In this document: positions 45,739 through 57,336 of the stretch, piece by piece | How the letters are laid out: the number at the start of each line of letters is the position of its first letter | How positions within the stretch are numbered: the stretch's first letter is position 1 | Source: Marsupella aquatica | Lineage: Eukaryota; Marchantiophyta | Assembly: GCA_973895155.1 (NCBI GenBank) | Contig: OZ316891.1 | Location: 21,824,001 to 21,888,000 of the forward strand | Length of the DNA: 64,000 bases | Direction of reading: 5' to 3' | Made by a program: the position numbers and the translations under genes | The notes under the pieces: model-generated | The model's input: the letters and a program-made list of their open reading frames with translations, nothing else | Told to the model about the DNA's origin: nothing | Databases searched by the model: none

Positions 45739-46687
45739 TGCAAGTGACCAGAAGCCAAGTGAGAGCATTGAGATCCATTACCCTGCCAAGTAAAGCATTC
45801 CTGGCCAGCCTGGTGATTTGGGTGTGGCCTGTAGGACCGGATTGGAAGCCCATAGCCCGTTCTCTCTCCTCAGGACTAGGTTCATCCCATGTACTGGTAG
45901 AATGTCGATAAACCAGGCCAGGACCATCACCCTGAAAAGCATGGGCACCTGGAAAGGACACAAATGTAGGCCAAGCAGCACGGGGCTCTCCAATGGTATT
46001 GGCTGGATACCAAGGGGCTGGCTCCTGTCGTGTAGCTGGTTGGCAAGAACTGGCAGTATCCAAAATCTGGTCCACTGTGAGGTTAGTGTCCTTGGATGTG
46101 TGGTGAAGAGCTAACTCCAGCAAGGAAGGTGGTGCAAGGTTAGTCCAAAAGTTACAAAGATGATGTGCATAAGAACCATAGTGCACTGCATCAATGAGAA
46201 GGGGTGGTCCCAAGTAGTGTTGGACCATACTGAAATCCTCTTTGACCTGTGGATGTTGGTCAAACTGAGATGGAGTATTCTCAATGATGTAACCAACAAC
46301 AGGGTAGAGGGCCTGAGCCCAGGTAAGAACCTGAACCAATGCTGTGAAAAGGCCAGAACAAGAATCAATGTGCAATCCAACATCGTGACCAGCAGCTGAA
46401 AATCCTTGGCATTCCCAACCAGCTATGATCAAATCAAGGGAGCCAAGAAGGGTTAAGTGTCGGTGCTGGATATCTAGAGGGAAGAAAGAAAAGGCAAACT
46501 TCCATGCACTGTGTGGAAATTGCTGGGGAAATCGCTTTGAAAATTCCAGCAGACAGGATTCAGCCACTTGTCTTGCACTTGGATCAATATCCACGTAGAT
46601 GTACTACCTCACCACCATGCCAGATTGTAGGAGAGATTCTAGGCCTGTAGAAATGCCACCAAAAAGTTCAAGCAATGTAAGGCCATC
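45739..46687 (-). pseudogene. C5-DNA methyltransferase domain inside a retrotransposon polyprotein
   Basis: Transfers methyl to cytosine C5 in DNA. Motif I LTLLELFGGISTGLESLL (46687 on); motif II VDIDPSARQ; motif IV LDLIIAGWECQGFSAAG, with the catalytic Cys but Glu where Pro is normal (ECQ for PCQ); motif VI YIIENTPSQ (Glu-Asn kept); motif VIII-like YAHHLCNFWTNL (aligns with the ARYFWGN of the DNMT3 type, without its arginines); motif IX PEERERAMGF; motif X ARNALLGRVMDLNALTWL. About 315 residues, compact, no regulatory domains; closest in feel to DNMT3/DRM. A single in-frame TAG (46604-46606) lies between motifs I and II; otherwise one frame. It is fused between protease and RT. Confidence 0.9.
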
Positions 46688-47634
46688 TGGAGGAGGAGTC
46701 CATGTAACTGGTGCGCTCAAGATTGGGGCTATTGGCTGTCCATTGTGCTGCCCAAGGTCTTCAAACTTGCACAATGCAGCCACCAAAGGTCCATGGGCTA
46801 CTTGAAGTCGTTGTACCACCTCTGGTTGATGATCCACGTTGCTAGAAAGTGCTGCTATATGTGCAGCAGCATGTGTAGTAGCCACCTCATCGTCATCCTT
46901 CTCAATCCAATCGTGCAATGGGTGGTTGACATAGGTAGTTGTGTGCACTTCTTTCAACACACAGTGGTGAGCCATAGGTGTATGGGCACCATGCAAATCA
47001 AGTGGAATGTAGCCCAAGTGTGAGCCATCAGTATGCCAATCAACTATGTAGTATGCATGCTCATGCCAGTTGTCAATGGTAAAACCTGGTGGGAACAAAG
47101 CCTCTTGGCCAATGAGCACATCATATGTCGTGGCATTGGTAACCAAACATCTGAGTGGGAAATGCAATTCCTGATCTATACCTCCATTAAAAGTGAGAGT
47201 GAGTAAAATTGAACTCTCACCCAACACATCCTCCACAGTGCCATTAGCAATCCAAATGTGCCACCTGGATTGCTATAAATGATCAGTCAGGAGTCTCATC
47301 TTCTTGGCAAACTGAATGCCCAAGATCATTGGTTGAGCGCCTGTGCCTAGCATGACCACCTAAGGAGTGTGACCCTCCAACTTGACCACTGAATTCTTGT
47401 TGTCAACAATGGCAATGGTGGTGGAAACTGAAGTCCTATCACTAGGCACCACTCTCGGCAAATGATGAGGTACCTTGTGAAGGGAGTTAGTGTCCACGGT
47501 CTTTCCACTCAACAACATAGCCCAGAAAGATGGAGCAGCATGACCAGAATTAAGTGTAGCTCTGGTCACACAATCAGCAGCAATCGGTAAAAGGGAAGCC
47601 AAACCAGTGGAAACATGTAATGGAGAAGAAGAAG
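46688..47634 (-). pseudogene. Retropepsin-like protease region, active-site Asp lost
   Basis: Precedes the methyltransferase in the same frame. The active-site loop reads VVMLGTGAQPMILG: the DTG/DSG aspartate is Gly here. The C-terminal protease motif TYDVLIGQEALFPPGF is present. TAG at 47360-47362 just upstream and TAG near 47279-47281 interrupt the frame. A 130-residue acidic spacer rich in His and Ala leads to methyltransferase motif I. Confidence 0.8.
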
Positions 47635-47639
47635 GTCCA

Positions 47640-50288
47640 TGTCACCTGCTTATCAAACGATTTACACGACAAATACGTGTTTCCTCCTACTAAAATTGTT
47701 TGTTATCGTATGACGGGAACGTGGAGGGACGCTATTAGGATTCTATTGCATGTAGGATGAGTATGTTTGATTCCGCTCCCGGAAGTGTAATTTTTGATCA
47801 AGTCTACCGACTAGCCCCTCTGCTTTTGATCAAGTCCCATGGACTACGCCACACACACACTCCTACTGGTCGCTGGTGGAGTGCTGTCACCACCCCCCCT
47901 ACTCACACAGTCGACCAATCCGTGCAAGTATTCCTTAGACACTTCTTGGGAAAGAACACAATCGTGAGCCGAAAAAGATAACGCCACACCAAAATTTGAG
48001 GAATCAAACCAAATCCATATCTTTTGGCAAAAAATGGTAACACATTGCAAGGACAACCCAGCCTCCTGCCGTCTGCCCAACTCCTGCCTCGCTGGGGCAA
48101 GCGCTACACCTCTACCTCACTAGTCTGGCTTGAATTGCCCTTCTGGCTATGAGCTAACTTCCCTAATACCAACACTAGACTGAGTTCCCCCCCTCACTAC
48201 TACGGGGCTCTCCCCCTAAATACTCAAAACAACACACCAAAGCACCCCTCACGGGGTCACAAGGATGGCGGCTACCCTAGCGGCACCGCTAAAACCTTCA
48301 CAAAAGAAATCCCTAATCCTAAAGCATGCGACACACACATGCTCCTCAAACCCTAATCTAACAATGGGACTGACGATGCCTTCGATGGCGCCCCAACATT
48401 GCTCCGTGAACCGCGAAAATGCAAGGGACCCCACAATTGCCGAAACTAGGTGCCACTCTGAGTGCACCTCTGAGCTCACCTCTGGGTAGCCCTACTCCTC
48501 CTGATCATGAATCACAAAACCGCTCTTGAAACGGACGTCGAACGACCAAGTTATGGCCGTTTCAGTATCACTTACTCACCAACTTCGTCGGGCTCTAATT
48601 TACTCATCCTGGCTCCGTTTGAGGAGCGCCGCTTCTTGTTGAAATCAGCTCCGCGAGCTCCTTCCAACAAGCCCGTGAGTGCACCCTTCCAAAAAGTTTC
48701 AAAATCCAGAGGTCGTATGACAAGTCCGTACGGCTACCCTAGTCCTCCTCCTCCTCACTCACGGTGCCATGGCTTGAGCCCCGTGAGTCGGTCTCTCATC
48801 ACTCCTCCTCCTCACTCACGGTGCCCTGGCTTGAGCCCCGTGAGTTGGTCTCCTCATCGCTCCTCCTCCTTCTTACTCATGGTGCCCTGGCTTGAGCCCC
48901 TTGAGTTGGTCTCCTCATCGCTCTCCATTGGAGTGGATACCACTCCGCTAAACAAGGATTCACTTGAGTCCACCACCTCCTATCCTATCTATCTACCCTG
49001 CCTACCCACCTCAATCCTCTTGATCGCCACCACCGGTCTGTTGTAAAAGGAGGGGGCCCCTATAATTGTCGAAACTAAAATTTTATCAGAATTCACTTCT
49101 GAAAACATATTTGAGGAGCCCTTCTCTTCTTGATCATGGCTCCGTAAACGGTGCACAAAACGGAGGTCAAACGGCCAAGATATGGTCGTTTAAGTTTTCA
49201 GGGGACCGTCTCCCTCCGTTTCGTCCGTACAACACCAAGGGGCCCCAGCTTTGCAAAACACGGATCACGGGTTCCCCGTATGTGTTGCTACCTCCTCCTT
49301 CCAAAGCCGGGACTTCCTGCCATACGGACGTCCGTACGGCCTCAAAATCCCCGTATTCTCAAAAATCGCGATTTGTTGTATCTCCCTCGTCTTAGCTCCG
49401 TTTTGGCCGTGTGACACATCGTTGGATTCAGCTCAACGAGCTCTTTCCAGCAAGCCCGTAGACTCCTGATTTTGAGATGGTCGAAAATCTGATGTTTGTA
49501 CAACTAGGGTCCGTACACACGGTGGAAGCAAGCACAAGAGGGAAAGGGTTTAGGGTTTAGGTATGGGTAGAAACCCCACAAGTGAGAATAAAGAAAAAGG
49601 GAAGGAAGAAAGTGTGAGGGCCCATTCTACGGATGTGTTCTTCTACGGAGTGCCCCTTTACGGAGTGGGGAAGGGAAAGAGAGCAAAAACCATGTGAGAA
49701 CCACACAAAGGGTGAAGGGGAACACAAGTGTGGGAACCCCTCCCTTCTAAGGGCCCTCCCACCATCACTACTCCAAGATTGCTTAGTTTGTCGTTTTACG
49801 GGCATTGAGGTCCCTCAAGATGTCACTGTTTGATATGAACCTAAAATCAACTAGAGAACCTCAGTTTCGCATGGGGCTCATTGAGGGCTTCAAAATGAAT
49901 CCAAACATGACCATGTTTGGAATAGTACTAGCGCAGCAACGTCTGTTTTAAGTTTCAATGTTTTCTATATTTTGGTCATTCTTCCCATTTTGCGTCAAAC
50001 GTGGAGCCTCCGACCAGCCCCCACCCCTCCAAGATGCCCACACCTTGGCTCCAAGTCCTTGGACTGCCTTGTGGCCTCCTTGTACCCCCTCAATGGTTCC
50101 CTTGTCATCCATCACCGCCCTACACCCCTCTCAACTCCGGCCTCCAGTTGTCGCATCCATTTATTAGAACTAACAAAAATAAAAAATTTGAAAATCCAAC
50201 CACTTTTACTACACCTACTTATCTTTCTACCTATATACGCTATTATAAGTCATCACTGAGTTACTATCGGGTTTGGGGCCCTGTCACA
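47640..50288 (-). mobile_element. 2649-bp LTR-like insertion (solo LTR) with 5-bp target duplication
   Basis: Read on minus it starts TGTGACAGGG and ends GCAGGTGACA (TG...CA), flanked by GTCCA on + at 47635-47639 and 50289-50293. No long protein-coding frame. Its minus-strand start is followed by AT-rich sequence with TATATAGG near 50238. Homologous to 62901-64000. Contains a 57-61-bp tandem array at 48740-48925. I cannot exclude a small non-autonomous LTR element, but no internal primer or polypurine site is seen. Confidence 0.75.
48740..48925. repeat. Three units of 57-61 bp inside the LTR-like insertion
   Basis: Units carry GGTGCCCTGGCTTGAGCCCC at 48763, 48820 and 48881 with CTCCTCCTC spacers. 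Internal repeat of the LTR. Confidence 0.85.
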
Positions 50289-50475
50289 GTCCAGTATGTT
50301 CATGAGATTGGACCTCCAAAACCGGTGTCACAGGGGCTGATGAAGAATGTAGTGAACCCTCTAGCGCTTTGATGAGAGCTCTAGCATCCAATTGTAAATC
50401 ATGGCAACTAAAAAGTGTTGTAAGAATCCTTTGTGCCATACCAGAGGTGAAATGCTCAAGCAGCTCAAGAGAAAC
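50289..50475 (-). pseudogene. Gag C-terminal fragment of the methyltransferase retroelement
   Basis: Encodes the same tail as 62714-62900 on + (LLEHFTSGMAQRILTTLF, then VTPVLEVQSHEHTG). Cut at 50475 where the fold-back element begins. Confidence 0.8.
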
Positions 50476-51304
50476 GAGTTATGGTCCGATCCGGGTTTGG
50501 CCGATTGGGGGTCCCAAGCGACGATACCAGCACCCACGTCCAGAACAGCTCCTTCCTTGGGCGCAGCCCAGGTTTCCCCTCGTACCTATCAATCACCAAC
50601 TGAACGTGTAGCTTGTGCTAAAGCTTGTCCCAACACGTCGGGACCATAATGGCCCCAACTATAGCAGCCAACTCCTGTTTCTTGCCCCACTGATGGTCTA
50701 GGGGCCAAGTGCACTTGGAACTCAACCTCCATGCCTACTTGGTCTTGCCTCCCCAACGCAAGCTCCCTTGAGAGACTGAATGCGACTTGGTTGCTATTTC
50801 AGCAGGATTTTGCAAGCGGGCAAGAGAGCCCCTGCAAACCCCAAGAACCTATGGCACCCTCAAACCCAGATGAGCTCAAGAGGACATAACCCTTCTTGAG
50901 AGATTTCCAATGCACCCAAGAAGTCCCCCAACGGACTTCTCGTTGGGAAGTTATTGTCATTTTCGTTTGGCATTACCCCTTAGTGTTGCGATCGTTGTGG
51001 CTCACGACTTTGGCTTGCCCTTTAGCCCCCAAGGAGACATTACTCCCCTCATATATGCTTCTGGAGATCTGCCACCCTAGACCAACTTTGGTCCCCAAAT
51101 TTTGGCCCCCCACCTGGACCCCAACCCGCATGTCTGGGCGCGTCACAAACCTGGCAATGCCCATAACTTTCTAGTTAGGTGTCCGCAAGCAGAGTGCCTT
51201 AGCCTGTTGCAATTGGGCAAACCCAGTGCTCATGCCTAGGCCCTTACATCCCATCGTCGCTTGGGACCCCCAATCGGCCAAACCCGGATCGGACCATAAC
51301 TCGT
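50474..51304. repeat. 831-bp fold-back: 52-bp perfect terminal inverted repeats
   Basis: 50474-50525 (starting ACGAGTTATGGTCCGATCCG) is the exact reverse complement of 51253-51304. The interior has no supported gene. Its left edge coincides with the break of the retroelement at 50475. No target duplication found, so it may be an element or two converging fragments. Confidence 0.7.
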
Positions 51305-53461
51305 GCCCCAAGCGTTTGTTGCCCATGGAGTCAACTCCATTGGCCTTGGGCCCAAGAGGAGCTCTCACTCAAGCCCTCAGAACTCAAAGTCCGTTTAGGG
51401 GTCTGGACGGTTGACCTTGAGCCCGGCCCTTTTTCCCTTGACCCGACCAGCCCTCAACTAGTCTAAGTCCTTAGTGTGTGTCACTAGCTTAGCGCCTTGC
51501 CTTCGCCAGAGTCACGCCCTGTTGCCCACAAGTCTCCCCATGCTAAGTCCTCCCCGGATGGCTTATTCGGGCCTGGACCATAAGGGAGCTCGGCGTCAGA
51601 GTCAGCAATGCTAGAGCTAAGTGTTAAGGTAGTCGAGTTTCACAACTTGGTCCCACTCTGTCTCACTCTAGAGAGCTTCTTCATCACTGTTACATGTCCC
51701 CACCATAGTCATATTGAAGCCCCCAATAAACTTGACCTAAAAATGGACCAACACCATGAATCAGTTGCACTCTAAATCAAGTTTTAAAAGTTCCCAAGAT
51801 TATAGAAAATGTTTATTTCCATTAGAACATGCTGCCTTATAGTGTTTTCACATCTTATTGTCTTCACTTCTATAAGAGAAATTATAATTGATGAATGATA
51901 AACAACATGCATGCAGAGTGTATGTGTCCCAAATTTAGTTATATTTGAACAGGACAAGATAGGAACATATTGGGCCTGTTGCGTGCCCTTATCCCTTCAA
52001 GAAGAAGATATGAAGGTACATATATATTGATTGTCTTACTATATACTATATCCCTAAAACAAATAAAACACCCCTTACTTCGTTCACACATGATGTCAAA
52101 TTAAATTTGTGTAAGCTAGTGACCCCCCCAAGCTAAGACGTACCTTTTGGCTTAGGATACATATTTGGGTATTCCCTTGGACATTATATACATTTGGGTA
52201 TATGCAAACATATATGGAAAAAACACATGTATGGACACATGTACCAATTAAGAATGGACATGTGCACTACCACTAATGTAATGCCATGTGTTGTTACCTC
52301 TTGATCCCCCCTTCCATAGAAGTAAAAATGAGAACATTTAAAAGGGTCTTGCAAAATAGGAGGTTCAAGAATATATGTGGAGGTTACTTACTTGTAAAAT
52401 AATTATAAAAATTATTGCGGAAGGGATAAAATTGACCCTTGAATGGTTCTCACATCCTCCCCGTATTAGAAAGGAGTGGGGGCCCAGGGATCGCAGTAGG
52501 TAATCTCCATACTCTATCAATTTATTTCATGCATCTTTCATGCATTTATGGGGATTGAAACATTTACTGTCCACACAGATTTTCCAAGACCGTGCAGATA
52601 CACACCCCAGAACAATGGAGGACCTCAATGAAGACAGTGGTGGAAATTAGTCAATGCATCGGCCGCTAGGGGTTATGTGTGGGGTGCAATTTGGGTTTGG
52701 CGTACGCATTTCTAAGAGATTTGTTCCATGATTAGACCATTCATAGTGTAGTAATTTTAATTAGTACACCATTGCTTGAATTGATCAAGTAATGCTTTTG
52801 TTGAGTTATTTTAATCAATGCGTCAACAATCAGCAACCGTCCACCAACGATCGGCAAGGGTATAACCACTGTGCCAGAAAATAGTAAAAAGGAAACAACA
52901 AACAGAAAACAGTAAATAGCAAATGGATAAGTTTTTTTTGAAATTTTTTTGAAATTTTTTTTGGAGTTATTTGTTTTTGGAAATTTTTTTTGGGGGTTTG
53001 TATTTTTGTCATTTTTTTACTAGCGTCCCAAGCTAGTAATAGTAGCGTCTGGCGCTAGCCAAAAATGATCATTTTTAAAAATATTTTGAAAATTTTGAGT
53101 TTTAATGAGAAATTTTTTATATTTCATTTTTGCTCATAATAGTAAAATTTTGCTCATAACAGGAAATCATTTTCCTGTTTCTTGGCATGGTGTAAAGCCT
53201 CATCGGCATCAACGAACAACAAACAATTTACAAACAAATCAACAAGCTTTATTGAGCACCTTTGCTGGTCCGCACAATTCAGAAACTGAGAGTGTCCACT
53301 CCTTTCTCATTTTTCCAAGTAATCTCTTGCAAAATGAAACCTTGCCGCAAGGTATCACTAAGTTGAGCCAAACTCACCCGCTAGCCATGTGGGACTCCAA
53401 GTCTATAGTTACACATAGCAAGACCCTGCTAATGTTGCTTTACATGCCAATCGGCATGATA

Positions 53462-53492
<31 letters not shown>

Positions 53493-53809
53493 GCTCTACT
53501 AGTGCCGGAAGGCTCAACTTGAAAGAATGAGGAGCTAATCCTCATTCTCCAAGGTATACCTCCCGGGATACCTCCATGGCACAAAAGGCATGGTAACCTG
53601 GGTGAACAGGCCATCCCTAGTAGGTGACCTGCTATACCACGTCACCCTCCCAAATCCACAACTTACACAACATGTGTAACCAACAAAGTTGCAACCCAAA
53701 TGCAACATGGAGTGACAGCCAACATAGATCCATGGATCCCATTTTTTCCCAAGTCCAAACAAAACTCAACAAAAATTGATAACCAATGTATTGAATGTAT
53801 CCCCAGTTT
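51305..53809. other. Spacer with low-complexity DNA
   Basis: No supported gene. Holds poly-T-rich stretches (52920-53010) and a (CT)n run (53462-53483). CTACTAGTGCC occurs near 53497, the same word as at the CACTA end at 55204. A GATCCATGGATCCCAT palindrome of the 55-57 kb type is near 53728. Confidence 0.45.
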
Positions 53810-55204
53810 AGTCCATATGAAGAGTTGATAGAAGCTGCCAAAGGCGGTGAGAATGGATATGAACCAAAGGGCCAGGTGGAGAGCCAAATTTCATCACAAG
53901 CAGGTGATATGTAGGGTGTGACCATGGACACTAGAGCAGAAGTTGAAGTTTCAGCTACCAAGAGACCTGTTCAGAATTGGGCTAGAGCAAGTGGTGGACA
54001 GCGGTAAAGTAGAAGCTGATGCAGAATTAGGAACTTAGCACAGCCTTAGTATATCTTGTTCTCACCACAACAGGATGAGATGAGTGACATAGGGTTTGGA
54101 AAATTGCGCCCTGAGCGGATTATGTTTCATGATTGCAAAGTAGTGCCAATAGGGTATTTTGTAGTGTTGTTGACAAAGCTTGTGAAGCCAAAGACTCCTT
54201 TGTCAGTTCCTAATTTGAATGATGACCCACCATAGACAGATACTTTGAATGAGCTCTTTGGTGTTGTGGCCAATAGATTACATAGGGACAGCTGAAATGT
54301 GTGATCTGTATTTTTGAATACTTAAAATAGATGCATGATTGGTGCCAATGTCACCAAGACATTTCATATTGCAAGAATCCTGGTATTTCCATTGATCATG
54401 TTGTGACAACTTTGATTGTATTGAATTATGCATTTATGTTCATTAGTCAATATGAGTTCTAAGATCTTGTCTCCCTGTTTTCATGTAAAATTTGTATGGA
54501 CTTGCTTTGATTTTTGGGATGTAATGAGTTAACTTTTACAAGTCTCAATTTGTCAGTTATGGTCATGGTTCTAGTTCTATGTAGAGGCCACATGTGACTC
54601 ACGTCAAGTCAAAATTATGAACACTTGGTCAAAAAACACTTCAGTATGCGGTCGTTAACTAGAATAAATAAATGAGTCATTGCTGGTCATTAAGTTATGA
54701 CCGTTATATATTTATTACATCATGGTCCCCAATACGACTGACCAGTCTAGCCCAATCTTTAAATGTCAATGTCATGAACTACCCATTGTCACCGTTGGTC
54801 CCAAATGCGACCATGTACTATTGACTTTTAAGACCAACTACTGTAGTCGTTATCAGTCGCCCGTGTTTCGATATTGAACCATAGCACCATTCATATGTGC
54901 AAAGGCTACTCTTCCTCGCTGCCTGTTTGTGACTAATTTATACCTCATCTTGAGTCAAGAAAATAACTACGTTGTAGTTTTTCCTAAGATTGTAGCATTT
55001 CTCATTCAGAAGTGCACAAGTACGGATCTTGTCTATATTAGTCACAAACCGTGTCTTAAAGCCTAGTAGTAGAGATGATCAAGTCACTTTAAATAAGGCA
55101 CTCTGTCAAACTTACAACTGACTTTATACCCTCCAAACTTTAGTCACAAGGAGTCATGGGCAGTCCTAAAACCTAGTCATATAACAAGGCGGTTTCTACT
55201 AGTG
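53810..55204 (+). mobile_element. 3' relic of a third CACTA element (D)
   Basis: Ends GGCGGTTTCTACTAGTG at 55204; the reverse (CACTAGTAGAAACC) is a classical CACTA terminus. The last 600 bp are rich in GTGACT / GGTCAT / AGTCAC-type words. Upstream is a decayed frame homologous to the TNPA-like C-terminus. The left border and the rest are not found; the start is only where similarity fades. Confidence 0.7.
54076..54290 (+). pseudogene. TNPA-like C-terminus, relic
   Basis: Frame GFGKLRPERIMFHDCKVV, then GYFVVLLTKLVKPKT and PNLNDDPP, then TAG. It aligns with the last 60 residues of the TNPA-like protein of the first element (GYSVVLVTLLVKPK, PNTNDDPP). A stop follows immediately after DDPP and the frame continues for 20 codons (LNELFGVVANRL). 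Shows that this C-terminal module is shared by CACTA families with different ends. Confidence 0.75.
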
Positions 55205-56860
55205 CCAGATGGGATCCACGGATCCCATTTGGTATTCACCCGCCAAAATTTTCCCTTTTTGTACTTCGCACCTTGATATCAAGGTTTGAATACCAACAAG
55301 GATCCATGGATCCCATTGTCGATCCAACTTCAAAACAATTTCAGATTCTTCCTTGCATATCAAAACCCCAATTAATCACATCCATTTTTTACTCTTTAGA
55401 GATTTGTACGGACCAATCAACAAATTAACCTACCTGAAAATGGAGGCAAATACCAAGTGGGTTTGTGGACCCAACCTCAGATTCAAAGTCCCAAATTGGC
55501 CCTCGGCCACAAGCCACTCATCCATTTTCACATTTGAACCAAATTGGATCCCATTTGGTCTTTGTAAAGTTCTTATCACTCTTTGTAGAGTTCTAGATTT
55601 GTAAAAAAAATGTTCTAATACCAAATGGGATCCATGGATCCCACTTGGTATTCGTACAAGTTTTCATGACTTTTTCCTTTCAAGATTTGTGAAATAACAT
55701 GTTTGAATTATACCAAATGGGATACCCCGTATCCCACTTGGTATTATATTCCTCTTAAAGTTTTTATCTTTTGTTGATTCTTTGAGATTTAAATGTAATA
55801 TGATTTTTTGCAAAATTTTGCCTGGTCTCTGATTTTTTATTTTTTATTTTTGAAGCGCAAAGTGAGGAGCTGAAGCTTCTTAGCTCTTCTTTCTAACAGT
55901 GTCAATTATAAGGAATTTGGATAAATAGCAGTCACAAAGACATGGCTTCCAAACCGTGAGAGGATACAAACTTAATTTTCTGCAATTTTGTAATTTCACC
56001 CAACAACATAATTTGGTCATATCTTAGTCAATGGTTCGTTGTTTTGGACTCAGTATGGACCAATTTAATGTGCACGCTATGATGAAAGCTTTTCAATCCA
56101 CTATTTGGATTTGATTGAGTTACACATAGAAACACATGAATTCTTGTCAAAACTAGTGATGAAGAAGTTAAGTATGAGTTTGGATCATTCCAAGACGAGT
56201 TTCAAGACTATATGAGCTAGATAGGGTCTTTGAATTTGACTTGGAGAAAATATTTGAGTGTGCTTAAGGGCTCAAAGTTAAGAATAACCTAGATGGTATC
56301 TCACTTTGGATTAAATTCCTCAATTTTATGGCTTGCACATTCCAAAAGCCTCATATCCTTGGATTGAATCTGAAGTGAAATATATATGTGGTATCCCATT
56401 TTGTATTCAACTCCTCAACTTATAGCTTGTGCATTCCAAAAGCCTCATATCCTTGGGTTGAATCCAAAATGGGATACGTGGTATCCCATGTGCGCCACTT
56501 CACATTCCTCCTTCTAGTTTCAACTCATAAGTTTATAGATCACCAATTCGAACCTCCTAATTGCTTTTATTTTGATGACATACAAAAGTGTATTAAGATT
56601 TGGGATTTGATGAGAGAAAGAGAAAAAAGACACAAAGAAAAATGAGTGTTGTATTTTTGTCAAGACACTTCTATTTACACTCTTTTTTGTTGACCGTGGT
56701 TAGTTTTTGACCATAGTCAAGGCACAGTCGATTAAAAATTACCGTTAAAAAGGAATTTTGGGGGAATGTTCTGCACGGGTAATATACTGATATTTGAGAT
56801 TTTTTTTTCAACCCGAAGTGGGATGCAAAATGGGATACTTGTATCCCACATTCGGATTCA
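55205..56860. repeat. Series of spaced palindromes built on TGGGATnnnATCCCA
   Basis: Near-perfect palindromes with variable centres: about 55210 (GGGATCCACGGATCCC), 55299 (GGATCCATGGATCCC), 55626 (TGGGATCCATGGATCCCA), 55718 (TGGGATACCCCGTATCCCA), 56470 (TGGGATACGTGGTATCCCA) and 56831 (TGGGATACTTGTATCCCA). Half-sites lie near 55545, 56295 and 56392. Several are extended outward by ACCAAA and TTTGGT or CTTGGT. Spacing is irregular, so this is not a simple tandem repeat. No gene in this stretch. Confidence 0.8.
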
Positions 56861-57015
56861 ATTACTTTTATCCCATTTTTTGCAACCAAAAACTTGGTTT
56901 TTACAAAGGAATGCAGAATCTATATCCAATACTTTTTTTGCCTTAGATTTTTTTTTGCCATGGACAAAACAAGAAGTGTGTTCACATTCTCGTTTGGTCC
57001 GTCACTAATCTTAAG

Positions 57016-57336
57016 TGTCTTTTGAGATGTAGAGAAGGGGGAGTTAGCCTAAATCCCAATAAATGTACTTTCTTTGTGCCATAGGGAAAAATATTAGGCC
57101 ATATAGTTTGTAAACAAGGCTTGTTAGTAGATCCAAATAAAATCAAGATTATGAAAGAAACACCGGTACCTACAAGTGCAACCCAAGGAAGAAGGTTTCT
57201 GGGAAGTGGAGGTATTTATCGACAATATGTTAAAGGATATTCACAAATCAGTGCTCCTTTGGCACGATTAACGGGATTAACAGGAAGTCAATTTCAATTC
57301 AAGCCTGTAATGGCAAAATGTCATCTGGTGTTCTAG
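57016..57336 (+). pseudogene. Ty3/gypsy RT thumb/connection fragment
   Basis: Frame CREGGVSLNPNKCTFFVP, a TAG, then GKILGHIVCKQGLLVDPNKI and RRFLGSGGIYRQYVKGYSQI. This is the segment after the YxDD box in Ty3/gypsy RT. About 105 residues, cut on both sides; a separate relic unlinked in frame to other elements here. Confidence 0.85.

Larger units (their letters stand above)
43322..50475 (-). mobile_element. Ty3/gypsy retrotransposon encoding a C5-DNA methyltransferase (truncated, nested)
   Basis: Minus-strand order: gag C-terminus (50475-50294), LTR-like insertion (50288-47640), protease, cytosine methyltransferase, RT, RNase H, integrase, cut in the integrase core at about 43322. If the insertion and one GTCCA target copy are ignored, the gag tail reads in frame into the protease region, so gag and pol were one frame. 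At least four in-frame TAG codons and several frameshifts show it is dead. The upstream gag is lost at 50475, but a homologous gag lies at 60.6-62.9 kb on +. Confidence 0.88.

Noticed and set aside
53462-53483. (CT)n run as a regulatory element
   Set aside because: Ordinary microsatellite; nothing around it supports a promoter.
55545-56860. Spaced palindromes as a CRISPR array
   Set aside because: Spacing is irregular, units are not identical, and the host is eukaryotic.
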